From positions 2,046,001 to 2,110,000 of the forward strand of contig CAVVHH010000002.1 of the NCBI GenBank assembly GCA_963748005.1: 64,000 nt of DNA, read 5' to 3'. How positions within the stretch are numbered: position 1 is the stretch's first letter; every line of letters starts with the position of its first letter. Of this stretch, positions 1 through 9,397 are shown piece by piece. Below the pieces are notes generated by a model that did not search any database, was not told the DNA's origin, and saw nothing but the letters and a program-made list of their open reading frames with translations. Origin of the DNA: CAILZL01 sp963748005 (lineage in GTDB: Bacteria; Pseudomonadota; Gammaproteobacteria; Steroidobacterales; Steroidobacteraceae). The translations under genes and the position numbers were made by a program.

Positions 1-290
1 GATGACGACGCCGCTGCCGACCAAGTAAGCCCGACAGCGCAAGCCGAAGCCGATGAATTGATGAATTCGAGAGTGGCTCTTCAACAATACGATTTTAGGA
101 AGCAATCACTTTGGCTCAACTCCCAAACCACTGTGGGCTTTACTCGCTGCTCATTCGCAGCATTACGCGGCATAGGGCTTGTTAGGCATGCTCTGGCGCC
201 GAGATGGCGGGTGATGGCGTGTCTTTGGCGTGGCAGATAAAGTAGATCGTTGCGAGGCTGACACCTTCCAGAACATTGGAGGGTGATGAG
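1..290. other. Left edge, no confident gene
   Basis: No supported gene is visible. Frame 2 gives a short GC3-rich run ending at a TAA at 26-28, which could be the last codons of a gene entering from the left. Frame 1 stays open to 240 but loses coding character after about position 70. The segment otherwise serves as the leader of the regulator starting at 291. Confidence 0.3.
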
Positions 291-905
291 ATGGACATGC
301 AGATCAATGTAGATGTCGTGAAAGCCGCTCGATTGAAACGTGCCTGGAGCCAGGAACAACTTGCCGGCGCGGCGGGACTGGGCGTACGCACAATTCAGAG
401 AGTTGAGGCGAGCGGGGTGGCCTCGAACGAAACAATAAAGTGTCTTGCCGCTGTATTTGAATGCAGCGCCACGGACTTGATCCGCGAAGTCCCCCCATCT
501 GCGATTAAACGGCTGTGGAGTCGTCCATTGGCTTTCGGAGCTGCTGTGAGCGCTCTGCTGGTGGCAATTACCCTTTTTGCTGTAAGTGCACATGCAGGAG
601 AGGTAATGCTGGATGTGATTCTGGGTGGTGACGAGCCCAATCCAAAAGTCTTCAAACTGATTACGGAAGCAGGACAAAAAGCCGAAGCCCGCGTGGATGG
701 GCAGGTCCGAATAGTTTTGACTCCGACTCTGGAAAAGAGTGGACGGATACTCCTGACTGCAGAGGTCTATGGCTATGACGGAAAGGAGTACCGGCTGGTT
801 TCAACTCCAAAGGCGCTTACCGGAAACGGTGTTGAAGCCAAGCTGGAAATTGGGCTGGGTGATGGAAAGCACCTGCAGGTCAATGTTAAACCCAAGAGTA
901 TGTAG
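291..905 (+). CDS. Membrane-anchored XRE-family regulator
   Basis: A 204-residue one-pass membrane protein. Residues 10-63 form a Cro/C1-type helix-turn-helix (SQEQLAGAAGLGVRTIQRVE). Residues 80-100 are a hydrophobic segment, followed by a roughly 100-residue beta-rich domain that should lie in the periplasm. The ATG at 291 is preferred over the in-frame TTG at 276 because GGAGGG at 278-283 sits seven bases upstream of it. XRE domains bind DNA as repressors or activators; a C-terminal extracytoplasmic domain suggests transmembrane sensing, which is inference. It lies 80 bases upstream of the DUF3500 gene and may control it. The periplasmic domain was not assigned to a family. Confidence 0.8.
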   Translation: MDMQINVDVVKAARLKRAWSQEQLAGAAGLGVRTIQRVEASGVASNETIKCLAAVFECSATDLIREVPPSAIKRLWSRPLAFGAAVSALLVAITLFAVSAHAGEVMLDVILGGDEPNPKVFKLITEAGQKAEARVDGQVRIVLTPTLEKSGRILLTAEVYGYDGKEYRLVSTPKALTGNGVEAKLEIGLGDGKHLQVNVKPKSM

Positions 906-985
906 AGGGTCTATGCCAGCGGCTTTGCCTGCAAAGAACTGTCGGATGCATTGAATTTCCGCTGCAACTGGCATCTCATCCGCAC

Positions 986-1996
986 ATGCTAAGGAAACTC
1001 ATACTACTGCTGACAGTGTTGCTGACTTCCGGTGTCGCGACCGGCGCAACGCCACCTGAAGCGACAGCACCTGCGTCCACAGCGGGGATTGTCACGGCCG
1101 CAAGAAACTTTCTGGCCACGCTCGATGCCACACAACGCGCTCGAGTGGTGTATGACTTCAAGGACGAGGCGCAGCGCAAACGCTGGACGAATTTTCCCGC
1201 AGGCGGCAGAAACAGTCGGGGCGGTCTGCGCATGGGTGATCTCAAGCCTGAACAGCGCAAGGCGGTGCTGGCGATATTGGCGGCAGCACTGAGTCCGCAG
1301 GGCTACGAAAAGGTTTTACAGATCACCGAGGGCGATGAAGCGCTGCGTGGGCCGTTCGGTCGTTCGATGTTTGGCAGGGACGAATACTATGTGTCCTTCC
1401 TTGGCCAACCTTCTGTCACTGAGCCCTGGATGTTGCAATTCGGCGGGCATCATCTGGGGCTCAACCTGACACTGGTAGGTGAACGCGGCACGCTGGCCCC
1501 CACACTCACCGGCGCACAGCCAGCGAGCTTCACACTGGAAGGCAAGCTGGTACGACCACTGGGAAGAGAAGTCGACAAAGCCTTTGCATTGGTGAGTTCG
1601 CTGAATGCGCAACAACGTGAACAGGCCGTTCTTGGTTTTCAGATGCGCGATCTGGTGCTGGGGCCGGGACGCGATGGTGTATTGATCCAGCCGGAAGGCA
1701 TCAAAGGCTCTGCTCTGAGTACCCAGCAACGCGAAATGTTGCTGGATCTGGCCAGTGAATGGACCGGCATCCTCAACACTGCTCAAGCCAGGACCAAAAT
1801 GGATGAGCTGCGCAACAGCATTGCCGATACCTGGTTTGCGTGGAGCGGCCCGGTTGAACGTGATCGTGCTGCATACTTTCGTATCCAGGGTCCCACGGTG
1901 CATATTGAATACGCACCGCAGGGCCGGGGTGGCGATCACATACATACCATTTATCGCGATCCCGGTAATGACTATGGAGCGAAGTGGTGGCGCTGA
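986..1996 (+). CDS. DUF3500 family secreted protein
   Basis: A 336-residue protein with an N-terminal signal peptide (MLRKLILLLTVLLTSGVATG). The body resembles DUF3500, a family of unknown biochemical function. Recognisable features are the GGHHLGLNLTLVGERG stretch in the middle and a C-terminal HIEYAPQGRGGDHIHTIYRD segment. Conserved histidines in both suggest a metal or active site, but this is inference. The gene overlaps the next one by 13 bases, so the two are probably co-transcribed and translationally coupled. Confidence 0.8.
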   Translation: MLRKLILLLTVLLTSGVATGATPPEATAPASTAGIVTAARNFLATLDATQRARVVYDFKDEAQRKRWTNFPAGGRNSRGGLRMGDLKPEQRKAVLAILAAALSPQGYEKVLQITEGDEALRGPFGRSMFGRDEYYVSFLGQPSVTEPWMLQFGGHHLGLNLTLVGERGTLAPTLTGAQPASFTLEGKLVRPLGREVDKAFALVSSLNAQQREQAVLGFQMRDLVLGPGRDGVLIQPEGIKGSALSTQQREMLLDLASEWTGILNTAQARTKMDELRNSIADTWFAWSGPVERDRAAYFRIQGPTVHIEYAPQGRGGDHIHTIYRDPGNDYGAKWWR

Positions 1997-2544
1997 GCGC
2001 AGCGGGCCGCCTGTCACTGTTGCTGCTCGCGCCGTGTGTCTTGCAGGCACACCGTCTGGATGAGTGCTTGCAAGCTGCGATGGTGGTCGTTGAACCGGAG
2101 CGAGTGAGCTTGCAGCTGGTGCTGGAGCCCGGCGTGGAGGTTGCTGCGCAAGTACTCAAAGACATTGACCGCAACAATGACCAAACGATCTCGCGTACTG
2201 AAGCGGCGGCTTACAGCAGTGCGTTGCAACGCGAGCTGACGTTGCGACTGGATGGTCAGTTTTTGCAATTGCGGCTGGAGTCTTCCGAGTTTGATACGCC
2301 CGCGGAACTGCGCAGTGGTTCAGGCATCATCAAGCTGGCGTTTTCTGCTGCAATAAAAAATGCCCAGCCCGGCACACACCAGCTGGTGTACGAGAACCGG
2401 CATCTCAGCGCGATCAGTGTGTATCTGTTCAATGCCACTCAACCTGAATTGCCTGCTGTCCGGATCACCAGACAGCAGCGCAACGATATGCAGAGCATGG
2501 GTGAAATCGATTTCGTGCTGGCCAGCGTATCGAAAGCGGACTGA
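1984..2544 (+). CDS. Secreted EF-hand-containing protein
   Basis: A 186-residue protein of unknown function with an N-terminal hydrophobic segment (residues 7-22) that looks like a signal peptide. Residues 62-73 (DRNNDQTISRTE) match the 12-residue EF-hand loop, with Asp, Asn and Asp ligands and the terminal Glu, although position 6 is Gln rather than Gly. The remaining sequence is beta-rich. The GTG start at 1984 lies inside the end of the DUF3500 gene. The overlap implies the two products function together; calcium binding is predicted only from the loop. Confidence 0.7.
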   Translation: MVALSAAGRLSLLLLAPCVLQAHRLDECLQAAMVVVEPERVSLQLVLEPGVEVAAQVLKDIDRNNDQTISRTEAAAYSSALQRELTLRLDGQFLQLRLESSEFDTPAELRSGSGIIKLAFSAAIKNAQPGTHQLVYENRHLSAISVYLFNATQPELPAVRITRQQRNDMQSMGEIDFVLASVSKAD

Positions 2545-2626
2545 TCAATCTCGAAACGACAGCGACGCAAAATCCGGCAGCTGTGCCTGATGAGCAATTC
2601 GCCTGGCTTTTGGGGCATCGTTGATT

Positions 2627-2642
2627 GTGACATCGTTGTCAC
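2627..2642. promoter_or_regulatory. Inverted repeat, possible operator
   Basis: GTGACA and TGTCAC form a perfect 6-bp inverted repeat around TCGT, about 180 bases upstream of the receptor gene at 2822. It is a plausible dimeric-regulator site. The regulator is unknown and chance occurrence is possible. Confidence 0.25.
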
Positions 2643-2821
2643 TGGCATCAGAATGGCAGGCAGGGGTCGAAACAACAGGTTTTGTAAGGAAATTTATCGG
2701 TCAAGGTCGAATTCGAATAATGCTTTTTCCGAAGTTAAGGAGCCTACTACGCACGCTGCCAGTGGTCCGCTCTCTGCATGCTGGCCAGTAACTGATAATA
2801 AACTGATAGAAAGGGGGGATC

Positions 2822-5638
2822 ATGAATAGAATTGCATCTACTACTCTTCTGCTTGCCGGTGCGAGCACCTGGGCGCTTCCTGTAATGGCCAGCGAACCCG
2901 TTCTGGAAGAAGTCGTCGTCACCGGTTCACGCGTCATCAAGAATGGCGATGACAGTCCATCGCCTGTTACGGTGGTTGCAACGGAAGACATTCTGACGGT
3001 TCAGCCCGGCACGCTTGCCGATGCGCTCAACATCCTGCCGGTATTCGCCGGTTCGCGAGGTTCGGGCAGCAACCCGACGTCTACCGGCAGCGTGTCCGCG
3101 GGTAACGCCTCGGCCAATCAGCTCAACCTGCGCAATATCGGTGCGGTCCGTACGCTGATCCTGCTCGACGGGTTGCGTGTGCCGCCAACATTGATTAACG
3201 GCATCGTCGATGTCGACGTGATTCCGCAGATGTTGGTGCAGCGTGTGGACACGGTGACGGGTGGTGTGTCGGCCGTTTATGGTTCTGACGCGATCTCCGG
3301 TGTAGTCAATTACATCATCGACAAGAAATTCACGGGTGTGAAAGCGCAGATCAACGGCGGCATTTCTGATTACGGTGATGCGGAAAAATACAATGCTGCA
3401 ATTGCGGCGGGCACAAGCCTGTTCGACGGTCGCGGCCATGTGGAAGTGAGCTACGAGTACCGTGAAGAAAACGGCATCCTGTTTCGCTCGGATCGCGAGT
3501 ATATGAATCTGTGGGGCGTGACTGGCAGCGGTACTGCCGCTGTTCCCTACGTGCTGCAGAGCAATGTCCGGCAGGCCGGCTTCCCGTTCGGGGGACTGAT
3601 TACCACGGGTGTACTTGCGAACCAGACCTTCAAGACCAATGGCGTGCTGAGTCAGTTTGTTCCAGGTACCACTACGGGCTCCACTGCCTTGCAGATTGGC
3701 GGCGATGGCGGCTATTACGACTCGTCGCTGCTGTCCCCGCTCAAGGGACATCAGTTTTTCGGGCGCCTCGATTATGAATTCACCGATAACTTGACTGGTT
3801 ACTTTCAGGTTGGCGGCAACATAAAGACCAACGAGGTTTATGCTGAATATCTCCTGCTGAATGCCGTGACTCTGAGTGCCCAGAACGCCTTTCTGAGCCA
3901 GACTTACCGGGACCAGATGTTGAATGCAAATCCGTCGCAGACCACATTTCGCTTGGCGGGGCTGATGCAAAATGGTCCCCGCTTTTCCGGCGAGTCGGAG
4001 TCGAATCAATGGACCTATACCACCGGTCTCAATGGCTCACTGGGTGACTACGACTGGGGAGTGGACCTTGTTCATGGGGTGACCAAGCTCAACACCACAT
4101 TGCCATTGAACGTTAACAATCAGCGACTGGCGGCGGCGCTCGATGCGGTGGCGGGTCCTTCTGGGCCGGTGTGTTATGCGGCAACCCAGGCCGCAACCGC
4201 GAGCGCCTATGCGAACTGTGTGCCTCTCAATGTGTTCGGGCCCACTGCGGCCAACCCCGCGGCATTCAACTACATCATGCAGTCCACCGGATTTGACGGT
4301 CAGACGAACATGGATGATGTCTCGGCTCACATCAGTGGCGCCCCGTTCGACACCTGGGCAGGACCCCTTAATGCCGCGCTGTCGGGTGAATGGCGCAAGC
4401 AATCTTTTGAAGGTGTCAGCACCGGCAGGCCGACGGATGTCGTCGATTGCACGAATATCCGGTTTGGTAACTGTACGGCGGGCGGTCCTCTCTGGGTACA
4501 GACTTTTGCTTCCACTCCCAAGGTAAGCCAGGACGTCTGGGAAACTGCGCTGGAATTCGATGCGCCGTTGCTCAAGGATGCGTCGATGGCGCAGGCGCTG
4601 AACCTGAATGCGGCCGTCCGCTTCACCAGCTACAACACCAGCGGTGAATACTGGACCTGGAAGCTGGGTCTGGACTGGCAGTTGAACGATTCCTTGCGGT
4701 TCCGCGCCACGCGCTCAAGCGATATCCGCGCTCCCACGCTGTACGATCTGTTCGCGCCCACCAATGCAGTGTTCGTCCAGCCGCGTGATGAACTCACCAA
4801 CACCACGCCACGCGTGCCGTCACGTGATGAGTCCAATCCGGGTCTGACGGCAGAAATCGGCAACACGATGACCGCAGGTGTTGTCTGGAAACCGACGGCT
4901 GACCTGAGCATTGCGCTGGACGGTTATCGCATCCTGATCACCGACGCGATTACACCTGTGGCCGGCCAAACTTCGGCGTTCCAGCAAGCCTGTTATACGA
5001 GTGGTGGTGCGTCGCCCTATTGCTCGCTGCAGTCCCGTCCCATCAACTTTACGAATACCACTCCGGCAAATGCCGTTACCGGGTGGTACACCCGCTCCAT
5101 CAATCTCTCGGAAATTGAAACCTACGGTGCGGACCTGGAGATCAACTACGTCCATACCTTGTTCGATCGACCCATGAATCTGCGTTTCCTGGGTGCGTAT
5201 CAGCCGCACATACTTTATCGACAGCCAAATGTAGTAACCGTCGATCAGGGCGGAGTCGCCTTCGGCCCGCTGGGTGCAGCAGCAGGACCCTCAGTGCGTT
5301 TGACAGGTCTGTTCCGGTTCCAGCCAATGGAAAAGCTGACGGTTGATCTCATGCAGCGCTGGCGTAATGCGATGAAGCTGGGTGGCGATCCATCGCAGGT
5401 GTGGTCCAGCAATCACATGGCATCATTCGCAACCACCAACATCAATCTGGCGTACAAAACTGAACCGAGCTTTGGCGAGATTGAGTACTTCCTCAATGTC
5501 CAGAACCTGTTCAATGCCGATGCACCGGGGGGCGCTTACTCCGGCAACGGTACGCGCGCCGGTCTGCGTGACGGCTACGCAATTGGCGACAGCCCACTGG
5601 GCCGCTATTACACGGTGGGAGTAAACATCAAGATGTAA
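2822..5638 (+). CDS. TonB-dependent outer-membrane receptor
   Basis: A 938-residue receptor for energised import across the outer membrane. A signal peptide ends near VMA (residues 21-23). It is followed by a TonB-box-like VLEEVVVTGSR, a plug domain with NLRNIGAVRTLILLDGLRVP and VSAVYGSDAISGVVNYI, and a long beta-barrel ending in YTVGVNIKM. A GGGGGG-rich ribosome site precedes the ATG. The substrate cannot be read from sequence. The convergent and downstream esterases suggest an esterified organic compound, which is inference. It belongs to the same subfamily as the receptors at 14134, 24070 and 33714. The C-terminal residue is Met rather than the usual aromatic. Confidence 0.93.
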   Translation: MNRIASTTLLLAGASTWALPVMASEPVLEEVVVTGSRVIKNGDDSPSPVTVVATEDILTVQPGTLADALNILPVFAGSRGSGSNPTSTGSVSAGNASANQLNLRNIGAVRTLILLDGLRVPPTLINGIVDVDVIPQMLVQRVDTVTGGVSAVYGSDAISGVVNYIIDKKFTGVKAQINGGISDYGDAEKYNAAIAAGTSLFDGRGHVEVSYEYREENGILFRSDREYMNLWGVTGSGTAAVPYVLQSNVRQAGFPFGGLITTGVLANQTFKTNGVLSQFVPGTTTGSTALQIGGDGGYYDSSLLSPLKGHQFFGRLDYEFTDNLTGYFQVGGNIKTNEVYAEYLLLNAVTLSAQNAFLSQTYRDQMLNANPSQTTFRLAGLMQNGPRFSGESESNQWTYTTGLNGSLGDYDWGVDLVHGVTKLNTTLPLNVNNQRLAAALDAVAGPSGPVCYAATQAATASAYANCVPLNVFGPTAANPAAFNYIMQSTGFDGQTNMDDVSAHISGAPFDTWAGPLNAALSGEWRKQSFEGVSTGRPTDVVDCTNIRFGNCTAGGPLWVQTFASTPKVSQDVWETALEFDAPLLKDASMAQALNLNAAVRFTSYNTSGEYWTWKLGLDWQLNDSLRFRATRSSDIRAPTLYDLFAPTNAVFVQPRDELTNTTPRVPSRDESNPGLTAEIGNTMTAGVVWKPTADLSIALDGYRILITDAITPVAGQTSAFQQACYTSGGASPYCSLQSRPINFTNTTPANAVTGWYTRSINLSEIETYGADLEINYVHTLFDRPMNLRFLGAYQPHILYRQPNVVTVDQGGVAFGPLGAAAGPSVRLTGLFRFQPMEKLTVDLMQRWRNAMKLGGDPSQVWSSNHMASFATTNINLAYKTEPSFGEIEYFLNVQNLFNADAPGGAYSGNGTRAGLRDGYAIGDSPLGRYYTVGVNIKM

Positions 5639-5664
5639 CAAAGGGCAGGCCCGGAGACTTCCGG

Positions 5665-5706
5665 ACGGGGCCGGATGCAATCGCATCCGGCCCCGTTGCT
5701 GTCTTA
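5665..5706. terminator. Strong hairpin between convergent genes
   Basis: A perfect 14-bp stem (5665-5678 with 5683-5696) closes a 4-base loop AATC between the converging receptor and esterase genes. The following T tract is weak. It could serve both strands. Confidence 0.7.
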
Positions 5707-5733
5707 ACGACACGCAATATCAAGCCCGGGTTG

Positions 5734-6957
5734 TCATTTGAACAGCAACTGTGCGAAGTCATTCAGATATTGCCGCCAGTTGATCCAGGTATGTCCACCT
5801 TCGGATTCGTGGAACTGGTGTGTGATGCCGTGTTTGGTCAGCAATTTGTCCAGCTTTTTCGGGCCGTCAGTGACGACGCGGTCGTTGTTGCCCACGCCGA
5901 TCCAGAACAGTTTCAGCTGCTTGTTGGTGTCGGCAGGATTGGCAAAGAACTTCGCATTGCGTTGTTCGAAGTCGCCAGCAACGCCCTGATCGCGCCCCGT
6001 CTGCAGGCCCATGCTGAACACACCGATGTGAGAGAACATATCCAGATGTGAAGGCGCGACACGTAATGTCTCTGCGCCGCCCATCGACAACCCTGCCATC
6101 GCGCGATTATTGCGATCCGTGAGCACACGGTAGTGACTCTCTACATGGGGAATGATGCTGCCGAGAAAGTCCTGTACAAACGCATCGTGCAGTTTGGAAA
6201 TGCCGGCAATGCGTTCTGCCTGTGCTTCGGGCGTAAGCGCCGGTACGCGCATGGGATCGACGCCCGGCAGGCTGACGCTGCCATTGGGCATGACCACCAC
6301 CATCGGGATGGCTTTCCTGGCCGCGAGCAGGTTATCGAGAATAAATCCCGCGCGACCGATGGTGCTCCAGCCCGAATCTTCATCACCGCCGCCATGCATC
6401 AGGTACAGCACCGGATACTTGGTGGCTGTGTTGGCATCGTAGCCGGGCGGCGTATAGATGTGCATGCGTCGCATCTGCTTGAGCGAAGTCGAGTAGTACC
6501 ACACCGAACGCACATCACCGTGCGGCACATTCGTTGTGGCTGCGAACGCAGCCGCATCACCGGGCACGTCGAGGATGTTGCTGACGCTGTTCACACCTTG
6601 CTTCACTGCTGCGTTTTTCGGATCCAGCGTGCGCACACCATCAACGTTAAGGGAATAGTTGTAGAAGTCCGGCACCAACGGTCCCACCGTTATTGACCAA
6701 ACGCCCTGGGCATCCTTGGTCAAGGCGCCGCCCGTACCGCGGCCCTGCGTGATCCAGTCACCGGTGACACTTACGTCCGATGCCTTGGGCGCATAAATTC
6801 GGAAGGTCACCCGCTTGTCGGCCAGCACTTCAGGCGAAACCAGGGTGTCGTTGGGTGTGGGTGTTTGCTGCGCCTGCACAAGTCCGCAGCAAAGCAGGGT
6901 GCCGGCCAGCATCAACAGGCTGGCGGCGAGGGTTGCGGAATGGATTCGTGAAATCAT
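5734..6957 (-). CDS. Secreted esterase with N-terminal E-set domain
   Basis: A 407-residue secreted alpha/beta hydrolase of the esterase-D/enterochelin-esterase type. After the signal peptide comes an Ig-like E-set domain (VTFRIYAPKASDVSVTGDW), as in many Fes- and feruloyl-esterase-like enzymes. The catalytic domain contains YLMHGGGDEDSGW, the nucleophile elbow GLSMGG (Ser about 291), an acidic residue near 359 and a histidine near 389 in SEGGHTW. The ATG at 6957 is chosen over a longer in-frame start because AGAGAGGAA lies just upstream and the signal peptide begins there. It should cleave ester bonds of an imported or extracellular substrate; the exact substrate is unknown. Confidence 0.88.
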   Translation of the reverse strand: MISRIHSATLAASLLMLAGTLLCCGLVQAQQTPTPNDTLVSPEVLADKRVTFRIYAPKASDVSVTGDWITQGRGTGGALTKDAQGVWSITVGPLVPDFYNYSLNVDGVRTLDPKNAAVKQGVNSVSNILDVPGDAAAFAATTNVPHGDVRSVWYYSTSLKQMRRMHIYTPPGYDANTATKYPVLYLMHGGGDEDSGWSTIGRAGFILDNLLAARKAIPMVVVMPNGSVSLPGVDPMRVPALTPEAQAERIAGISKLHDAFVQDFLGSIIPHVESHYRVLTDRNNRAMAGLSMGGAETLRVAPSHLDMFSHIGVFSMGLQTGRDQGVAGDFEQRNAKFFANPADTNKQLKLFWIGVGNNDRVVTDGPKKLDKLLTKHGITHQFHESEGGHTWINWRQYLNDFAQLLFK

Positions 6958-7139
6958 GAGTTCCTCTCTTTGATTCGCATTTGTTGACCGGCACGAGGTA
7001 CCCGCAAGTTTGCACCATTCTTCATAAAAATGGGCTCGACAGCTCAGGCTTACTGGATGCACTATCGATCGGCATTACAACGCGCGAAACGCGAGAACAA
7101 ACAAGTCAAACGCCCGGGCGCCCGCTCGAGGAGGGGATC

Positions 7140-8696
7140 ATGAAATCGCTGGTGTTCTGTGCACTCTTGTTGTCGTTTGCCATGGCGTCCGCAGCGGGTG
7201 CAGCCGATCCCGTCATATCAGTGACCGGTGGCAAGATTCAGGGTCGGTTATTGCCAGCCCCGGGTGGCGCAGCGTTCAAGGGCATTCCGTTTGCAGCGCC
7301 GCCGCTCGGTGACCTGCGCTGGCGCGAACCCGCACCCGTGGTCGCCTGGAACGGTGTGCGCGATGCGGGTGCTTTCGGCGCGTCCTGCGTGCAGGAAATC
7401 TCGGGCTGGAACAAACAGGAAGCCACCGGCAATCAGGAAGACTGCCTTTACTTGAATGTCTGGACGCCGGAATGGCCATCGCAGTCAAAGAAACCGGTGA
7501 TGGTCTGGATTCATGGCGGCGGCAATACCGGGGGTGGTGCATCGGTCGACTATTTTGACGGTGTGTCGCTGAGCCGCAGGGGTGTGGTCCTCGTAACCAT
7601 CAATTACCGTCTTGGCGTCTTCGGCTTTTTTGCGCACCCGGCGCTCACTGCCGAATCGACGCATCGCAGTTCCGGCAACTACGGCATGCTCGATCAGGTC
7701 GCAGCATTGCGCTGGGTGCACGACAACATCGAACAATTCGGCGGCGATCCGGACAACGTGACGGTATTCGGACAGTCGGCAGGTGGCCGGGACACCGGGT
7801 TCTTGCTGGCGTCACCGCTGACCAAAGGCTTGTTGCGGCGCGCGATCCAGGAGAGCGGTGTACCGGTGGCGGACATCGATACGCTGAAGGAAGCCGAGCA
7901 GGACGGCGAGCGAGTTGCGACCGCCCTGCAGGCACCGGCGGGCGCGGCCGGGATCAAGTTCCTGCGTGCCATGGATGCACAACAGCTGTTGAAAGCCGCG
8001 CGCGCCGCGCGTTCGGGTGATGATGCCACCGCGCCGGTGATCGATGGCTGGTCACTGCCGATTTCTCCCGCCAAGGCATTCGCCACCGGCAAGCAACATG
8101 CGGTGCCGGTATTGATCGGCAGCAACGCGCAGGAGCAGCGCGGACCCAAGCCGGAGGCGTTACGCGGCGCCGTCACCAGCGCATTCGGCATCAACGCGGA
8201 TAAGGCGCTGGCTTACTACGGCTTGAATGTTCCTGGCGAGGGCAACAGCGATCCACTGTATGGCAACGCGACTACCCAGTTCTGGGCGGATTCGCGGCAG
8301 CGCTGTGGCTCCGTGCAGGAAGCGATCTGGCATGCGACGGGGAAGAACACTGTGTACGAATATCAATTTGATCGCGCAATTCCGGGTCGCCCGGCGACAC
8401 AACATTCTGCCGAGTTGCCGTATGTGTTCGGCAATCTGCTGCCGGGCGGATTTCTGGGTGGGCCGTTCACCGATGCAGATCGAAAAATATCCAATGACCT
8501 GCAGGTCTACTGGACCAACTTCGCCAGGACCGGCGATCCCAATGGTGCCGGTATGCCGAAGTGGCCGAAGTTCGATCCTGCCACGCGACCACACCTGGAG
8601 TTCACCGACAATGGACCGGTTGTGCAAAACAATCTGCGCAAAGAGATCTGTGATCTGTTTGTGGAGAATGTGCGGCATCGCCTGAAAGCGCAGTGA
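7140..8696 (+). CDS. Secreted type-B carboxylesterase
   Basis: A 518-residue enzyme of the carboxylesterase type-B (para-nitrobenzyl esterase/cholinesterase) family, with a signal peptide (residues 1-21). It shows the family signature EDCLYLNVWTP, the oxyanion-hole motif HGGG near 125-128, the nucleophile elbow GQSAGG with Ser about 213, an acidic candidate near 332 and the catalytic histidine in QHSAELPYVFG near 422. The elbow has Gln where many relatives have Glu. The ATG at 7140 follows a good GAGGAGGGG ribosome site. It hydrolyses carboxylic esters in the periplasm or outside the cell. Of the three such enzymes here, it alone keeps a canonical HGGG. Confidence 0.9.
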   Translation: MKSLVFCALLLSFAMASAAGAADPVISVTGGKIQGRLLPAPGGAAFKGIPFAAPPLGDLRWREPAPVVAWNGVRDAGAFGASCVQEISGWNKQEATGNQEDCLYLNVWTPEWPSQSKKPVMVWIHGGGNTGGGASVDYFDGVSLSRRGVVLVTINYRLGVFGFFAHPALTAESTHRSSGNYGMLDQVAALRWVHDNIEQFGGDPDNVTVFGQSAGGRDTGFLLASPLTKGLLRRAIQESGVPVADIDTLKEAEQDGERVATALQAPAGAAGIKFLRAMDAQQLLKAARAARSGDDATAPVIDGWSLPISPAKAFATGKQHAVPVLIGSNAQEQRGPKPEALRGAVTSAFGINADKALAYYGLNVPGEGNSDPLYGNATTQFWADSRQRCGSVQEAIWHATGKNTVYEYQFDRAIPGRPATQHSAELPYVFGNLLPGGFLGGPFTDADRKISNDLQVYWTNFARTGDPNGAGMPKWPKFDPATRPHLEFTDNGPVVQNNLRKEICDLFVENVRHRLKAQ

Positions 8697-8766
8697 GCAT
8701 CGACAACAACGATGTGCAGCGTGTGGTCCCTTGTTGGATCTGACAAATTGACATGAAGGGGCTTAA

Positions 8767-9327
8767 ATGAAATTGTCGACGATACGTGTCGCGTGTGTGG
8801 CGATGAGTACGCTCTCGGTGTTTGCACAGAATGCGTCACCACCACCGACGCCACCTCCTCCCGGACCGCCGCTACCCGTACCGCTGCCGGTATTGATCGA
8901 CGCCGCGCAGACCGCACTGGCCGAATGCAAAGCGTCGGGATGGCCGGTGTCGCTGACGGTGCTGGATATGGACGGCACCATGCGTTTGCAGTTGCGCGAC
9001 GAAGGCTCTGGCGCCAATACCGTCGATATCAGTTATCGCAAGGCCTACACCGTCATCAAGACCGGTATGTCGTCGGATGACTTCTTCAAATCACTCAAGC
9101 CAGAAGACATCGTGATTCCACCACGACCACCCGGTGCAACGGGCCCCGGTGGCGGTGAACCCACAGTGCGCGATGGCGATCCCAAACTGCTGCCTCGCGC
9201 AGGCGGCCTGCCCATCATGGTCAACGGCAAGATGGTGGGCGCAATGGCAGTGTCGGGCCGACCGCGCGGTGGTGATGTGGATTGCGTAAGAGCAGGCCTG
9301 GCGAAGATCGCTGCGGCAACCAGGTGA
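8767..9327 (+). CDS. GlcG/HbpS-like heme-binding family protein
   Basis: A 186-residue secreted protein. A signal peptide ends about residue 20 and is followed by a proline-rich linker (PPPTPPPPGPPLP). From about residue 38 it matches the GlcG/HbpS (DUF336) fold, with the conserved pattern of an alpha-helix, VSLTVLDMDG, RKAYTV and a C-terminal GAMAVSG. Family members have been reported to bind heme or small ligands, and many have no defined role. A second copy with the same architecture lies at 53541. It starts 70 bases after the carboxylesterase and precedes the MBL-fold hydrolase, so it may share their transcript. Confidence 0.8.
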   Translation: MKLSTIRVACVAMSTLSVFAQNASPPPTPPPPGPPLPVPLPVLIDAAQTALAECKASGWPVSLTVLDMDGTMRLQLRDEGSGANTVDISYRKAYTVIKTGMSSDDFFKSLKPEDIVIPPRPPGATGPGGGEPTVRDGDPKLLPRAGGLPIMVNGKMVGAMAVSGRPRGGDVDCVRAGLAKIAAATR

Positions 9328-9397
9328 GCGCTTGAATCCGGCACTGCATCCGGGCGACGTAGATCAATGTAAAGAACGAGACAAGAGGAGCCTTATC

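Noticed and set aside
1..28. Possible last codons of a gene entering from the left
   Set aside because: Only eight codons are visible, too few to identify a product or confirm the frame.
81..677. 198-codon minus-strand frame opposite the XRE gene
   Set aside because: It is the shadow of the plus-strand regulator and has no family resemblance or ribosome site.
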